This document shows positions 1-10,820 of a DNA stretch of 64,000 nucleotides, one piece after another. Below the pieces are notes generated by a model. The model was given only the letters and a program-made list of their open reading frames with translations. It was not told the origin of the DNA and did not search any database. Both the position numbers and the translations under genes were made by a program. Source of the DNA: Prorocentrum cordatum. Lineage: Eukaryota > Sar > Dinophyceae > Prorocentrales > Prorocentraceae. The number at the start of each line of letters is the position of its first letter. Within the stretch, counting starts at the first letter, position 1. Where the stretch lies: positions 284,501 to 348,500 of the forward strand of contig CAUYUJ010014612.1 in assembly GCA_963575745.1 (NCBI GenBank). The letters run 5' to 3'.

Positions 1-115
1 ACGCAGGGAGGAGGGAGGACGGTGAGGAGGGAGGGGGACGAGGAGGAGAAGAGGAGAGGAACGCGGGGACCGTCTCTTCAAAACGAGGACCCAACACCAC
101 AGGATGGTTGGGAAA
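1..115. repeat. GGA-rich tract plus dispersed repeat (family A, copy 1)
   Basis: A purine-rich GGA/GAG tract leads into a block containing TCTTCAAAACGAGGACCCAA and then CACCACAGGATGGTTGGGAA. The same block recurs at 23,660-23,730 on the same strand and at about 32,660-32,750 in inverted orientation, each time next to a GGA/CTC tract. It is a dispersed non-coding repeat; no gene is visible. Confidence 0.7.
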
Positions 116-404
116 TAAGGAACGGACGTCCGAGCGATGGCGAGTAACCGATCCCACTCCCCGTCCCCATTCCCAACCAGACCCCCACCATCTCAGCCCC
201 CCAGTTTGTGATATATGGTCGAGGGTTCGGCCCCCCCCCGCAAAACTAATGCCATCGTGCCCCCCCCCCCCCCCCCCCCCCCCCGGCGCGATGCCCCCCC
301 CCCTCCCCCCTTGTGGGCGTGGGCGTGGCGCGGCCCCCCTCTGTGGGAGTGGTGTGGGGTCCCCCGTGTGGGTGTGCGGTGGTTAGGGGTCCGCCTCAGC
401 CAAG
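116..404. other. C-rich unassigned DNA with 25-nt poly-C
   Basis: Low-complexity C-rich sequence with an uninterrupted run of 25 C at 260-284. The open frames here have proline/glycine-run translations and no domain. I see no gene. Confidence 0.6.
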
Positions 405-650
405 AGTCGGCGTAGCTGGCACCGCCGCCGCCGTCGTGTCGTCGTCCTCCTCCTCCTCCTCCTCCTCCTCCTCCTCCTCCTCCTCCTCCTTCTCCTCCTC
501 CTCCTCCTCCTTGCCTCCTCCTCCTCCTCCTCCTCCTCCCTCCTCCTCCTCCTCTCCTCCTCTTCCTCCTCCTCCTCCTCCTCCTCCTCCTCCTCCTCCT
601 CCTCCTCCCTCCTCCTCCTCCTCCTCCTCCTCCTCCTCCTCCTCCTCCCA
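405..650. repeat. (CTC/TCC)n microsatellite
   Basis: About 215 bp of nearly pure TCC triplets, preceded at 405-440 by a short module (CAGCCAAGAGTCGGCGTAGC) that recurs at 2,748-2,790 in front of another TCC tract. The long poly-Ser, poly-Pro, poly-Arg or poly-Glu ORFs over it on both strands are artefacts of the triplet repeat. Confidence 0.95.
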
Positions 651-1057
651 TCCTGACCGTGGGGGGGCCCGAGGACCCTGGGACCCATCCCATCTGGGGG
701 AGGGGAGGAGGCCCGTGGGCCCGGGAGCCCGCGATCATATACCCTCCATTGCCTACACCCCCCTTTTAGGGGGGCAAGCTGGCCAGGGGGACCCAGGCCT
801 CGCGAGTGGGGACGGGGATCGTGTTGTCGTTTGCTTGTGCTTGTCGGTTCCGTCGCCGTTTCTCATCGCGCCAACATCGCAGAGCGGATGGCGAGAATTT
901 CGTTCCGGATTTCGAGGTGGATTTCGGAGGTTTTTTGGTCAGGAAAGAAACTAAACCAAATACACGCGAAAGTATGTTCGTCTTCCACTCGCGGTTTCCG
1001 GGTTTAGCATTGGCAGAAACCCACGCAACAATTCGCTGCAGCACGTATGCAATAAAT
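651..1057. other. Unassigned DNA, partly a dispersed repeat
   Basis: No coding signal. The stretch around 740-830 (a CCCCTTTTAGGGGGGCAA-like core followed by GGCCAG and an ACCCAGGCC block) resembles 43,480-43,560, which suggests a second dispersed repeat family. Positions 890-1,050 look unique and are A+T-richer than their surroundings. Confidence 0.5.
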
Positions 1058-1218
1058 CGTGTTCTTGCTAAGTGGGCTTCTTTTCTGCTAAGTGGGCTCC
1101 CGTTGTGTTCGATCCAGTTGCCAGCTCCGCCTCCTGCTGCTGGTCCTGTTTTTCTTCCTCGTCGTCCTCCTCGTCCTCCTTCTCCCCTTCCTCCTCCTGT
1201 CCTCCCCTTCCTTCCTCT

Positions 1219-1330
1219 TTTCACGTCCTACTACCACCTCCTCCTCCTCCTCCTCCTCCTCCTCCTCCTTGCCTCCTCCTCCTCCTCCTCCTCCTCCTCC
1301 TCCTCCTCCTCCTCCTCCTCCTCCTCCTAC

Positions 1331-1361
<31 letters not shown>

Positions 1362-1576
1362 GCGGCGGCGGCGGCGACGTCGGTTGACGACGGTGGCGAC
1401 GTCGACGTTGGACAACGGCGACTACGACGGCAAACGACGGACGACGGAAGACGCACGACGACGGAGACGACAACGACAACGACGACGACGACGACAACGA
1501 CCGACCACGACACACGACACACGACGCACGACGCACGAGGCACGACGCACGACGCACGACGCACGACGCCGACGCA

Positions 1577-1620
<44 letters not shown>

Positions 1621-1649
1621 CCGACGACGACGACGACGACGACGACGAA

Positions 1650-1683
<34 letters not shown>

Positions 1684-1740
1684 GCGGCAACGGCGGCGAC
1701 GACGACGACGGCGACGACGACGGCGACGCCCTCGCGCGCC
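1219..1740. repeat. (CTC)n followed by (ACG/CGA)n microsatellites
   Basis: CTC triplets to about 1,330, then a GAC/ACG-dominated tract to about 1,735 with internal hexamer and heptamer variants (GCACGAC, GACGCC). Depending on frame and strand it reads as poly-Asp, poly-Thr, poly-Arg or poly-Val. The mirrored GTC tract is at 13,310-13,830. Confidence 0.9.
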
Positions 1741-1899
1741 CGCGCGCGCGCGACGCGCGCGGGGCTTGCCACTGCCTCCCCTTTCCCCAGGGCTGGCTTG
1801 CCACCGCCTCCCCCTTCCCCAGGAAAGCCTTGTCGGGCGTCTCGGGCCGCTCCTGAGAGTCGTTTCTCGGAAGCTCGTGTGCTCTTCGAGGGGCCTCTT

Positions 1900-2560
1900 G
1901 GGGATTCCGCTCGCTTTGCGGGGTGCGCGCGCGGAACGTGCAAAGTACGGGCGTGGTGGGCGTCCTGGAAGCCTCTTGGGGGCCTCCTGGGAGCCTATGT
2001 GTGGGGGGCCATGCGCCTCTTAGGGGGCTCTTTGGGGGCTTCTCCAGGCCGCCTTGAGGTCCTTTTGGGGCCTTCCAGGACGCTCTGGGGGACCTCTTGG
2101 GTTCTCTGGGGCCGTCTCCGGGCCCTGCCCGTCTGGGCATTCGTGGACAGTCGTGGGGCAATCTTGGGGCCAGCTTGGAGGAATCTCGGAGGCCTCCAGG
2201 GCAGTCGTGGACAGTTGACAGCCCAGGAACTCGAGGACTCCAAACTCCCTAGAAAACCTATTGAAGATCGATGGTTTAAGCCTTTGGAGGCCCTCCAGGA
2301 GGTCCCATGGGAGCCCTCCTGGGCGATTTTGTGGGGCTCCTTAGGCTTTCTCGAGGCCGTCCTGGGGCACCTTGCGGCTATCTTGGGCGATCTTTGTCGG
2401 CAGCGTCTTGGCGGCGATCCTGAATCGTCTTGGGCCCTCTCTAGGAGCCTTCTGAGGCCGCCCGCGTTGCCCCAAGCCGCGTGCCGCAGGACTTCCGCCA
2501 GGTTCCGCCGGCGCTCCGCCCGTGGCCCAGGCTAGATTTCGATGGGGTTCCCCCTGACCC
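1900..2560. repeat. Degenerate CTTGGGGGCCTC-type minisatellite
   Basis: Imperfect iteration of a 10-13-bp word (variants of CTTGGGGGCCTC and CTTGGGGCC). The same word drives the sequences at 12,500-13,080, 30,450-31,170, 41,880-42,180, 45,480-45,930 and 63,000-63,120. ORFs through it read as Trp/Leu/Gly/Pro-rich repeats and are not genes. Confidence 0.75.
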
Positions 2561-2665
2561 CCCCAGGAGAATGCACACCGGGAGCCCCTCCGCAATGTCG
2601 GGGGGGAACTCTTTCGGCTTGCTCAGGACATTGGAGGTCCAGGTCGTCGCCCCTCTCTCCCGTTC

Positions 2666-2962
2666 TCCTCCTCCTCCTCCTCCTCCTCCTCCTCCCCTCC
2701 TCCTCCTCCTCCTCCTCCTCCTCCTCCTCCTCCTCCTCCTCGGCCTCAGCCAAGAGTCGGCGTAGCTGGCACCGCCGCCGCCGTCGTGTCGTCCCCCTCC
2801 TCCTCCTCCTCCCTCCTCCTCCTCCTCCCCTCCTCCTCCTCCTCCTCCTCCTCCTCCCTCTTCTCCTCCTCCTCCTACTCCTCCTCATTCTCCCCTTTCC
2901 CCTCCCCTCCTCCTCCTCCTCCTCCTCCTCCTCCTCCTCCTCCTCCTCCTCCTCCTCCTCCT
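2666..2962. repeat. (TCC)n tract 5' of the LINE
   Basis: TCC triplets with a 55-bp interruption at about 2,741-2,795 that copies the module at 405-440. The tract ends where the LINE starts, and the LINE's other end also abuts a TCC tract, so the element appears to sit inside a microsatellite. Confidence 0.85.
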
Positions 2963-3004
2963 TTCGAGCACGGCTAGGCCCAGCGCGGGCCGTGCACAGC
3001 ACCC

Positions 3005-5083
3005 ATGGGCAGGCACCAGCACTACGGCAACTTGGGCTATGTGGTTTGTCCTCATGATGGGTGCCGGTATACGTGGAACTGGAAGAAGCACGCAGCATGT
3101 TGGCAATGTGGAGGCATGTTACGCCCAGTCGGTGGACAACCGCCCCCTCGTGATGCAGATTCGTGGAACAAAGGCCCACCGTCGTTCCAGTACTCCCAGC
3201 AGTCTCCGCGCCCTTTCGTGCAGCCTCCACCTGGGCGTTGGGCTCAAGGCGCAGCAGCAGCGCCTCAAGCTTCAGCAGCCAACGTTGGAGACGGCACCAT
3301 GCATCCTTGTGCCCCAACCTCTTATCAGCTCAGGGAGGCCTTGCTACGCAGATTGCCGCAGGCTGGAGCACAGTCGGAGGCACTCAAGTAGGTTGCAGCA
3401 GCATCAGATATGCAGCCTCAGACCGCGGTCAAGACCAAGCCCGACCTGGAGCGAGAGCGGGAGGCCCAGCGTTTGGCGGTGGCTGCGCGCAAGGCTGATG
3501 AAGCTCTGGCCAAGGCCATCAACTACGAGAACGAGTGCTTGCTCTGGCTTCAGAAAGCTCAAGATGCAGTGCAGACAGCCGCACAGGCTGCAGCAGATGC
3601 ACGTCTCGCCCATGAACAACAGCTCGAAGAGGACCTCAAGCGCATCGAGCAGCGGTATTGTGTGCAGAGCCCACCTGCAGCAACATCGAAGCTCAATGTG
3701 TCGCACTTTCTTTGGGAGGATGGCGAGTCGCTCGACCAGATGTTCGAGTGGGAAGACGGGGAAGCCTTTGACTTCTCCGAGCTTGATCTCGCCCCCGAGG
3801 GCGTCGCTTCGTGGGAGCAGCACAAGGCCACGCTGGCAAAGGAGGTCAAGTCGTTCATTAGCCAAGCCGTGGGGCCTGCTACTGCGCAGCTGGGAGCTCG
3901 ACGTAAGGAGTTCCAGGATTTCAAAGCACGCATGGCCGCCAAGCGTCGACGCGTCGATGGCCGAGGAGGAGCGGCAGCAGGTGAAGCGCGTGAAGCCCCA
4001 GCCAGCCCAAAGGCCGCGCCACCAGATGACGGCGGCCCTGCGGCCAAGGCCCCCCCCCCCCCCCCCCCCCCCCCCTTCTCCCCCAGCGAAATCACCGCCG
4101 CCCGCAGGCCCAGCAGCTCCAGCGACAGCGGCGTCTTCGGCATCGTCATCATCAGCTTGAGCAGGCGCGGAGCAGCCGCCTCCTGCATGGCCGACGCCCA
4201 CGGCCTCGGCGGACAAAGTCCAGAGGCTGCTGGAGGCGGCCAGGGCAGGGCACGAGCCCCCCACGGCAGCGGTTTTCACCAATGGGGCCGCCAGCCAGCA
4301 GGAGCCGCGGGGGTGGCGCGCTCAGAATATACCCCGAGGCTCCCCGCGACAAGCAGATTGATCGAGCCGCGCGGCGCATTGTGCTGCACAATCTTTCGTC
4401 ATGCGGCAGTCGAAGTACTTCATTTTTTTTTTGCAGGGAGCGGTGCTGACATCGCAATCACACCAGAGACGCATGTTTTGGAGAGCGACACTCAGTTTAT
4501 TGTGAGCACGCTCAAGCAGCACAAGTGGCACGGCGCGGCATCGCGAGCGTATCCTATCCAGCGCGTGCAGAGGGCAGGCGGCATTGTTCTCGGCATCGGG
4601 CAGCATCTTGCATGGTCTTCTTTTCGGCATTTTTCCGACGACCCCGCCCATGCGATAGGCCTCTTGGACAGTTCGAAGTTATCCAAGGTTGCCGGGCCGT
4701 TATCTTTCAGAGATGCGATAGCCATTGAATGGAGCGTATCCAGAGTTTCTATTTTGGCCATTGGAGCATGCCTTCCTGTCCCTGCGGGGTTAAATAGCCC
4801 ATGCAACACCAGCAAGCTCCTCGCCAGTTCGTCCTTGATACACAACCATGCTGGCCCGCGGGCTGTCTTGGGTGATTCCAACGCTACACCACGCGAGTCG
4901 GCAGCATGGCTGCGCAAGTGGAATGGTCAGTTTTATTTCCCACCAGGCATCGCGCATACCTCCACGAGGGGCAAGGGCAACGCACCATCGACTACGCCGT
5001 CGTCCCCCTCGATTTTTCAGCACTGGACCACGGCGCAATTCAGATTGATGCACATGGGGGAGAGATTTGCGGCATGGCTTTGA
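3005..5083 (+). pseudogene. LINE N-terminal region and EEP endonuclease (broken)
   Basis: The frame begins with a zinc-binding motif (C15-x4-C20-x11-C32-x2-C35, ending WQCGG). A TAG at 3,389-3,391 interrupts it, but the same frame continues through an Ala/Glu/Lys-rich, coiled-coil-like stretch (3,420-3,680), an acidic segment, and a 26-nt poly-C run (4,050-4,075) that is a likely slippage site. From about 4,380 the translation resembles an EEP endonuclease: a SWG-like entry, PETHVL with the metal-binding Glu at about 4,466, and a GG-containing strand. The end of the domain (TIDYAVVP, about 4,984-5,007) is read in another frame, so at least one frameshift lies between. The product would nick target DNA to prime reverse transcription. 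This copy cannot encode it. Confidence 0.65.
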
Positions 5084-5764
5084 AACTCAATGCGCATGAT
5101 GGGCAAGTCAGCATCGAGAATCACTATTTCTTTGGAGCGAAAGGCTGCCGAGGACAAATACATGATTTTCCAGACTTGGATTCGCGACTCCTTCGGGCAG
5201 GGCTGTGGCAGGCTGCGTCGGCACGTGAAGCCCAAGACCAGGATCGAGACGGAGTGCCGTGATTTGCAGGGCAGTTCTGCTTGGCTGAAGGATATTTTGG
5301 TTCAGAAGAGCATTTGCTGGCAGCGGAAATGCGCTTCCAACATTATTTCTGTTCAGCGGCTCTTCCGCCTTCTTCGACACGCGCACCTTGAAGCAGCTGA
5401 GCAGCCTCGGCCAGAGTTGACGCCTGAGCAGGCCCCCATCGCCGCCAAGCAGATCAATTGAAAGAAATCAGCTGGCGTGGAGCAAATGGGCGGCACACCG
5501 AAGTATCTTCCTCTCGGTTTTTGAACTCTGGTGAGCAGCAGGGAGGTTGGCCGTGACAAATTCAGACAGCACTTGTGACTTTGAGCGGGTACAGGTCGGT
5601 CTATTGGTCTACTGCCAGAATTTGTCAGACTTTGGAGTTGACCAAGGCCGATCTACCCCAAAGAGTGGGTGAAGCGAATGGCTGGCTAGTGGGGCCGAGC
5701 AGTCAGAGGCCCCCCAAGTCTTCGAGTCGGGCTGATCAGGACCTCAACGGGCGAAGCTGTACGC

Positions 5765-6110
5765 ATGGGCCCAAGACATACTGTGTCAGCCAGCCTGCTC
5801 TGGGACATCGACAGTTTTACGATCCCCTGGAATGCGAGCGTATTTTTTGAGCATGGGCTGGCTTTAGACGTCCCTCCCCTCATCTTGCTGATGGAGGGCC
5901 CCGCTCACCTCGTCATCAGAGTTTTCAGAAAAGAACGTTGCTTCTCTTTGCCATGGCAGGCTTTCAAGAGTATTATTGCAGGTGCGCGTCGAGGGGTCGC
6001 TTCTGGAATATTCTACTTGCATCGCATACTTGAGACTGTGTACAACAAGTATAACCCAGCAGTATGCGCGTTTCTTCATGGGTAGATGACATTACACAGT
6101 GTGCGTACGG
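5765..6110 (+). pseudogene. Reverse transcriptase fragment of the LINE
   Basis: The translation from 5,765 begins near LLWDIDSFTIPW and continues through a helix ending in a PALILL-like element and an IVAG-like strand (seen as IIAGARRG), which matches the palm and thumb layout of dinoflagellate LINE RTs. The active-site box is at 6,079-6,096, but in another frame: it reads WVDDIT, a [F/Y]xDD variant. The frame change just before the box, plus many stops between 5,460 and 5,760, show this is a relic. Fingers motifs upstream are not recognisable. Confidence 0.6.
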
Positions 6111-6759
6111 TTCCGTCAAATACCTCTCGCAGCCCCTCACAAAGGCGGACATCCTCTAGGGCAGCTTATGCAACACTGCACATCTTCGCATTGCAAGCAA
6201 CAGCAATATCATCGCAGGGGACATGCCGTTGGCACGGGGTACTGCACGCAAGCTGGTACAGCAGAACATTAAGATCACGGTGGCGCAGACTTAGACACGG
6301 ACAGGGGCAGCAACATGCGCTCGCGACCTAAAGCAGCAGCACGACCAGCAGCAGCGTTGAAGTAAGTTTCGAAAGCGCGCAAACTCACAGGTGCAGGACG
6401 CACTGGTAGGCGCGCAGCACGACGTGTAATACATCGAGGCTGCTAAGCCAAGGTGCAGTACGACGCAGCAGTTTATGGAATGAGCCCCTCGGCAGTGCAG
6501 TCTTGGCGCAGAGCAATAGGAGGTGCGTTTACGAGCTCTGTCCGTGGGCGATGTTCGGACGCGATTTTGCAGTGGGAACTGGGAGATCAAGACCCAGCCG
6601 TTTCGCAAATATTTAAGATGCTCGACAGCTGGATGGGCATTCTTGCAGAAGGGCCCGAGGCTCGAGCTTTTGCAGCGCGCGATTGGATTGCCCACGTCAC
6701 TAAGTTGAGAGACCCCGAGGCACAGATGGAGGAGAGTCTCGGGGCCCACCAGAGCTATC

Positions 6760-7263
6760 GTGAACACCCTTTTGTATATCAACTTGGATCCTGTGGGGCC
6801 CTGGCATTGGGTGTCTGATTTGGGCGATGTGTACCGGGCCACTCCAGATATTCTCGCAGCAGGAGCCCTAGGCCTAGATGATATTCGAAACGGTTTAGCC
6901 GAATCCGTGAGGCGTGTTTTGTGGAAACGGGCTGCAAATCACTACGAGAGTTATGATATGAGTGACGGTGTTGATTTGACGGATGTTAGACGACAGCTAG
7001 GGCGAACCAGGGACCGTGACCAACAGCAGTGGGCAGGAGCTTTAGTGAACGTTTGTTGTGGAGGCCAGTGGGCCAAAGGAAGAATTCAGAGTGTCATCAA
7101 CTCGCCTGGCTTTCCTGTTATTCGCGAGCGTTGTGACAGTGGACGGCCAGAGTCCACTTTTCATCGCATCTGGGAGTGCTCGGCGAACATGGGGACGTCC
7201 TCGGTCATGAGCAGCGAGGCGTACGTGCACAGGCCACGCACCCAGTTCGAGTCGCAGCCTTAG
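6760..7263 (+). pseudogene. RT-RNase H connector with Cys/His motif
   Basis: A 167-codon frame. Its C-terminal half carries GFPVIRERC and then a STFHRIWEC segment (about 7,110-7,185), matching the Cys..Cys..His-x4-Cys motif that lies between RT and RNase H in dinoflagellate LINEs. A better preserved version is at 44,235-44,300 in this window. The second Cys is degraded. It is continuous in position, but not in frame, with the RNase H downstream. Confidence 0.5.
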
Positions 7264-7329
7264 GCGTGGCTGCGTGGCCTCACTCCTTCGTCATGGACAC
7301 AAGTTCCAGACCCGCCAGAAGAGCAGGAC

Positions 7330-8445
7330 ATCCTCGTGCACACGCACGGCTCCTTCCCAGTCGACGCCGAGGTCATTGTCGGCGCAGGTGATGCCCCGGG
7401 AGGAAAGTTTTCAGAACATGCGAGATTCAGAAGGGTGTCGTGGGCTTGCGTCGTCTTCGAGGACTTCGATTTAGGCAACCCAACACCTCACCTATCTACT
7501 TCGAGGGTCTCTTCGGGAGCCACATTTGGAACCTAGTCCATCAACCACGGCGAGATGATCGCCCTCTTGAGGTGCTTGGAGGAGGCCCCGATGGGCCGTC
7601 AGCTGGTGTACGTCACGGACCCCATTTATGTCAAGAGAAACGTCTCCAAGGTTCTATTGGATTTCTTTAATGCGAATTATAGGAACGAGTGGCGCAGGAT
7701 CCAGCTTTTGTTGCGCGAGAAACCCACCGTCACCATTAAGATCGAGTCGCACATGTCCCCAGAGGAAGCAGCCGGTAGACGAGAGCAACTAGTCGCCTGG
7801 GTAGGCAACGCTCTGGCAGATGAGTTGGCCAACAACATGGCCAAGCGGATACAATTGCAGACAGGAGAGGTCGAGGCCGTCCAGATTTCTGAGTATCTGA
7901 CGCGAGCGATCCGAATTCGAGCCTGTGATGTTTTCCTCTCGAGGTTTTCGGAAGTCACTGTTGGAGCTCCCCAAGGCCCTCGAGCTAGGAAGCGAGCCAA
8001 CGCTAAAAAACCTGCCTCCCCCGCTCCGCCTCCGAACGCCTTCACTCCTCGCCTCAAGCTAGCTAAGCAGTTGCGAGAGAGTGAGCATACGATGATCCCT
8101 CTCGGCACGGGTTCCGAGTGTCGTTTGTTTTGTAGTTGTTGTTGTTCGGTCATGTCTCTGAATTCGCACGGTATTATCCCGTCCCGGGAGTTCTTAGCCA
8201 CCCCTTGCTTCGCGTCAACACCTCGAGCGGGGCATGAACGGGCCAGACATATTCAGAATGTTTTCATCGGTGCGCGCTTTGTTGACCCATCACACGATAT
8301 GGTGTTTTCAGCGAGGCGCAACTATATCTGTCTGACGTGTGGATCCCACGCCACACGAAATGCCCAAAACCTTCTTAAGGAATGTAAGAAGGCCACCCAC
8401 ACTGGCACAGCATACCTTGCAAAACTCAGGAAGGGGGAGGTATAG
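7330..8445 (+). pseudogene. LINE RNase H and Cys-rich C-terminus (frameshifted)
   Basis: RNase H landmarks are recognisable. The first strand reads HTHGSF (7,340-7,357) where HTDGSF is expected, so the first catalytic Asp is lost. A frameshift and a TAG follow. Then come NHGEMIALL with the catalytic Glu (about 7,550), YVTDPIYV with the second Asp (about 7,610), ESHMSPEE (about 7,745) and WVGNALADELAN (about 7,798-7,833). From 7,555 the frame is open for 296 codons and ends with a tail containing YICLTCGSHA and KECK, a zinc motif typical of these elements. RNase H would remove template RNA; the D-to-H change and broken 5' part argue for inactivity. Confidence 0.65.
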
Positions 8446-8521
8446 CTGTCCTCTCCTGCCTCCCTTCATTGAAGGGCAGGCCCCATTTCCTTTTTAGCAG
8501 ACCATTGGTCAACTGCGGGGT

Positions 8522-8640
8522 GCTCCTCCTCCTCCTCCTTTTCCTCCTCCTCTCAACCTCTCCTCCTCCTCCTCCTCCTCCTCCTCCTCCTCCTCCTCCT
8601 CCTCCTCCTCCTCCTCCCTCCTCCTCCTCCTCATCGTCCT
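8522..8640. repeat. (TCC)n tract 3' of the LINE
   Basis: TCC triplets right after the LINE 3' end, grading into C-rich sequence. The opposite palindrome arm has one uninterrupted GGA tract at 12,295-12,365 that corresponds to this tract and the one at 2,666-2,745 joined together. Confidence 0.85.
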
Positions 8641-9527
8641 CCCCGTCCCCCCCCCGTCCTCCCCAGGACCCCCCCCCCAGACATCAGACCTCACCTATAC
8701 CGCCGGGGGGGGGGCGACTGCAGCGGGTTCATTTCGTGTCCCTGGTGAGGCTTGCTTGAGGAGTTCGTTCCGGCGTTGCCGCCCTTCAGGTGTGATGCGA
8801 TGCGGCTGTGATGTGGTATGCTGTTGCGGGTCCTGTTCGATGCTATGGTGCGTTGTGGTGTTTTTTGCTACCGCGTATTGCTCTACAGAGCTGGAGTGGT
8901 GTGTGATGCCATGCCTTGCTATGTGACGCTCTGTCATTTAACGCCATGCCGTCATATCTGCTACGCTGAAGTATGCCACGTACTTGTACTTAAATGTATG
9001 CGCTTCCCATGTTACGCTATGCCAAATCGCCCCAGGCTATGCAACGTTTTGCGCGCTCTGCAATTGAAGACTGTTGAACAGCGCCATGACAGTCATCTGC
9101 GGCTGGACCCGGAGAACAACATGTCAGGGAAAGGAACTTGAGCCAAGAGTCAGCGGATCATGAGGCTCTGGCGCACATGATAGTTCTGCGAAGTCTGCCT
9201 GGTGCCCTTTCAGCTCTGTCAGCCAATTGCAAAAGGGCACCGGTCCACCAGTGCCCTTTCGTATCTTCCAGCCGACTAGGAAAGGGCACCGGTCACATCC
9301 TTGCACTGATACTGCTCTCAGGAGATCCGCCTTGGAGGCCCAGAACATTCAAAACGACCGCGCCAGAAGTGGTTTCGAAAGCTCCGGGTGTCCAGGGGAG
9401 GGGGGGCGTTGTAGGGCGGATCGCGCCTGACCCAGCCTACATGGGGTGATGTGCTGTGATGCGATGTGGTGTGCTTTTGCGCTTTTTAGTTCGATGTTAC
9501 GGCGCGTTATGCTGTGTTGTTCCGCCA
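8640..9527. repeat. Left arm (inner part) of large imperfect palindrome
   Basis: Inverted and diverged copy of about 11,255-12,290. Shared landmarks are GAGGCTTGCTTGAGGAG, the unit GTGCGTTGTGGTGTTTTTTG, the pair of AAAGGGCACCGGT boxes (9,233-9,290 against 11,490-11,560), and CAGAACATTCAAAACGACCG. The segment 8,770-9,060 is a low-complexity mosaic of GATGC, TATGC and GCGAT words. No gene is supported. Confidence 0.85.
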
Positions 9528-10039
9528 TGTTGGCCCAGACAAACACAAAAAGGGCATCGAGAATAAACATGATTTGTGTCATCACCTGCCAGGCCGAGTA
9601 CTCGTGACCTAGACGCTCTTCAGGCTTAGATGCTGATCGTGATGCGCTGTATTATGATGCAATGTGATACGCCGTCCAGCGCCACGCTGTGCTAGAGATG
9701 CGCCGTGCAACGCTGCGCTACTATATGCATGTTTCTGTGCAACGTCATGTTGCGTTGTGTTGTGCGGTGCGCTGCTGTCCGATGGTGCGACATGACGTCC
9801 AATGCTACGCGAGGTTTGCTTAGGCAGACCATATCATGCAATGCTACGTCGCGCAAGCACGCGCCATGTTGCTTGCTGATATGCTGCGCCGATGTACCAT
9901 CGCGCGGTATACGGTATGATGGCATGTATCGGTGCAGCGCAAAGTGATGCGCAGTCTGAAAGGGTATGCCCTCTAAGAGGTCGCGGTTACGCCTGAAACG
10001 GGTGATCCGAAAAAGGACTCAGCAGTGAACGAACCTCTT
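9528..10039. other. Palindrome centre, low-complexity GATGC/ATGC mosaic
   Basis: Not mirrored by the right arm. It consists of short pentamer-like words (GATGC, CATGC, GTGAT) with no domain-bearing frame. I see nothing else here. Confidence 0.5.
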
Positions 10040-10820
10040 CGTGAGAGCTCTCTTTGAAGGGGCCTGCCCCCTACAGGGGGGTGCTGTAGTGTGGGCCAGG
10101 CCTGGCCCGCACTACAGCACGGAGCCTTCGAAACAGTTTCGTCATGAATGATTTTGAAGGTCCCGGGCCTCCAGGGGGGGGGGGCTGTAGTGCGGGTGGG
10201 GCCTGACCCACACTACAGGGGGGAAGGGTCTGCAGACCCCCCCCCCTTGCAGTGCGGGCCAAGCCTGACCGGCACTACAGCCCCCCCCCTCTTGGAGGCG
10301 CGCAGCCTTCGAAACAACGGCGGGGGGCTGTGGTGCGGGTCAGGCCTGACCCGCATTACAGCACCCCCCCCGGAGGTCCGAAGCCTTCCAAACAATTTCG
10401 TCATGAATGACTTTGAAGGTTCCGTGCCTCCAGGGGGGGCTGTAGTGCGGGTCAGACCTGTCCCGCGCTACAGGACCCCCCCCCTGGAGTCCAGAACCTT
10501 CGAGACATTTTCGTTAATATTGATTCTGAAGGTTCCGGGCCTCCAGGGGGGATGCTGCGGTGCGATGCCCGAAACCTTCGAAACAACTTCGTAAACTTTG
10601 ATTTTGAAGGTTATATACGGCACTTTGGGGGAGGGGGCTGTGGCGCGGGTCGGGCCTGACCCGCACTACAGCACACCCCCCTGGGGGCCCGGAACCTTCG
10701 AAACGATTTCGTCAAGATTGATTTCGACGGTTCCGCGCCTCCAGGGGGGGTCCGTAGTGCGGGTCGGGCTTGACCCGCATTACAGGGGAGGTCTTCGCAG
10801 ACCCCTTTGTAGGGGGCAGC
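10040..10820. repeat. Array of hairpin-forming palindromes (about seven copies)
   Basis: Seven palindromes built on CTGTAGTGCGGGTCAGG joined directly to its inverse lie at about 10,081-10,120, 10,185-10,218, 10,248-10,280, 10,328-10,361, 10,440-10,473, 10,638-10,671 and 10,751-10,787. The first is a 40-bp palindrome with one mismatch and no spacer. They are separated by a second module containing CCTTCGAAAC, ATTTCGTCA and GAAGGTTCCGGGCCTCCAGG. Related single copies occur near 9,400-9,440 and 11,340-11,375. Confidence 0.85.

Larger units (their letters stand above)
1058..2665. repeat. Left arm (outer part) of large imperfect palindrome
   Basis: This segment is the reverse complement, with divergence, of about 12,360-14,320. 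Landmarks in the same order on opposite strands are: TGCTAAGTGGGCTC, then CCAGTTGCCAGCTCCGCCTC, the TCC tract, the ACG/CGA tract, GGAACGTGCAAAGTACGGGC, and the CTTGGGG-type minisatellite ending at AGGTCGTCG. No gene is supported inside; the long ORFs are repeat translations. Confidence 0.85.
2963..8521 (+). mobile_element. Decayed non-LTR retroelement (LINE-like, dinoflagellate type)
   Basis: Pieces of a LINE occur in order on the plus strand: N-terminal C4 zinc motif and coiled-coil region (3,005-4,050), endonuclease/exonuclease/phosphatase domain (about 4,380-5,050), reverse transcriptase (about 5,765-6,100), a connecting Cys/His motif (about 7,125-7,180), RNase H (about 7,330-7,860) and a Cys-rich tail (about 8,100-8,445). 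Every domain is broken by stops or frameshifts, so the copy is dead. It is flanked by TCC microsatellite on both sides. I did not identify target duplications or a poly-A tail; in a TCC tract they would be hard to see. Confidence 0.75.

Noticed and set aside
193-1387. Long ORFs on both strands over TCC/GAC tracts (also at 2.5-3.0, 12.8-13.8, 17.2-18.7, 32.4-33.4, 37.7-39.3 and 40.1-40.8 kb)
   Set aside because: Translations are single-residue runs dictated by triplet repeats, open in all frames and on both strands, without domains or codon bias.
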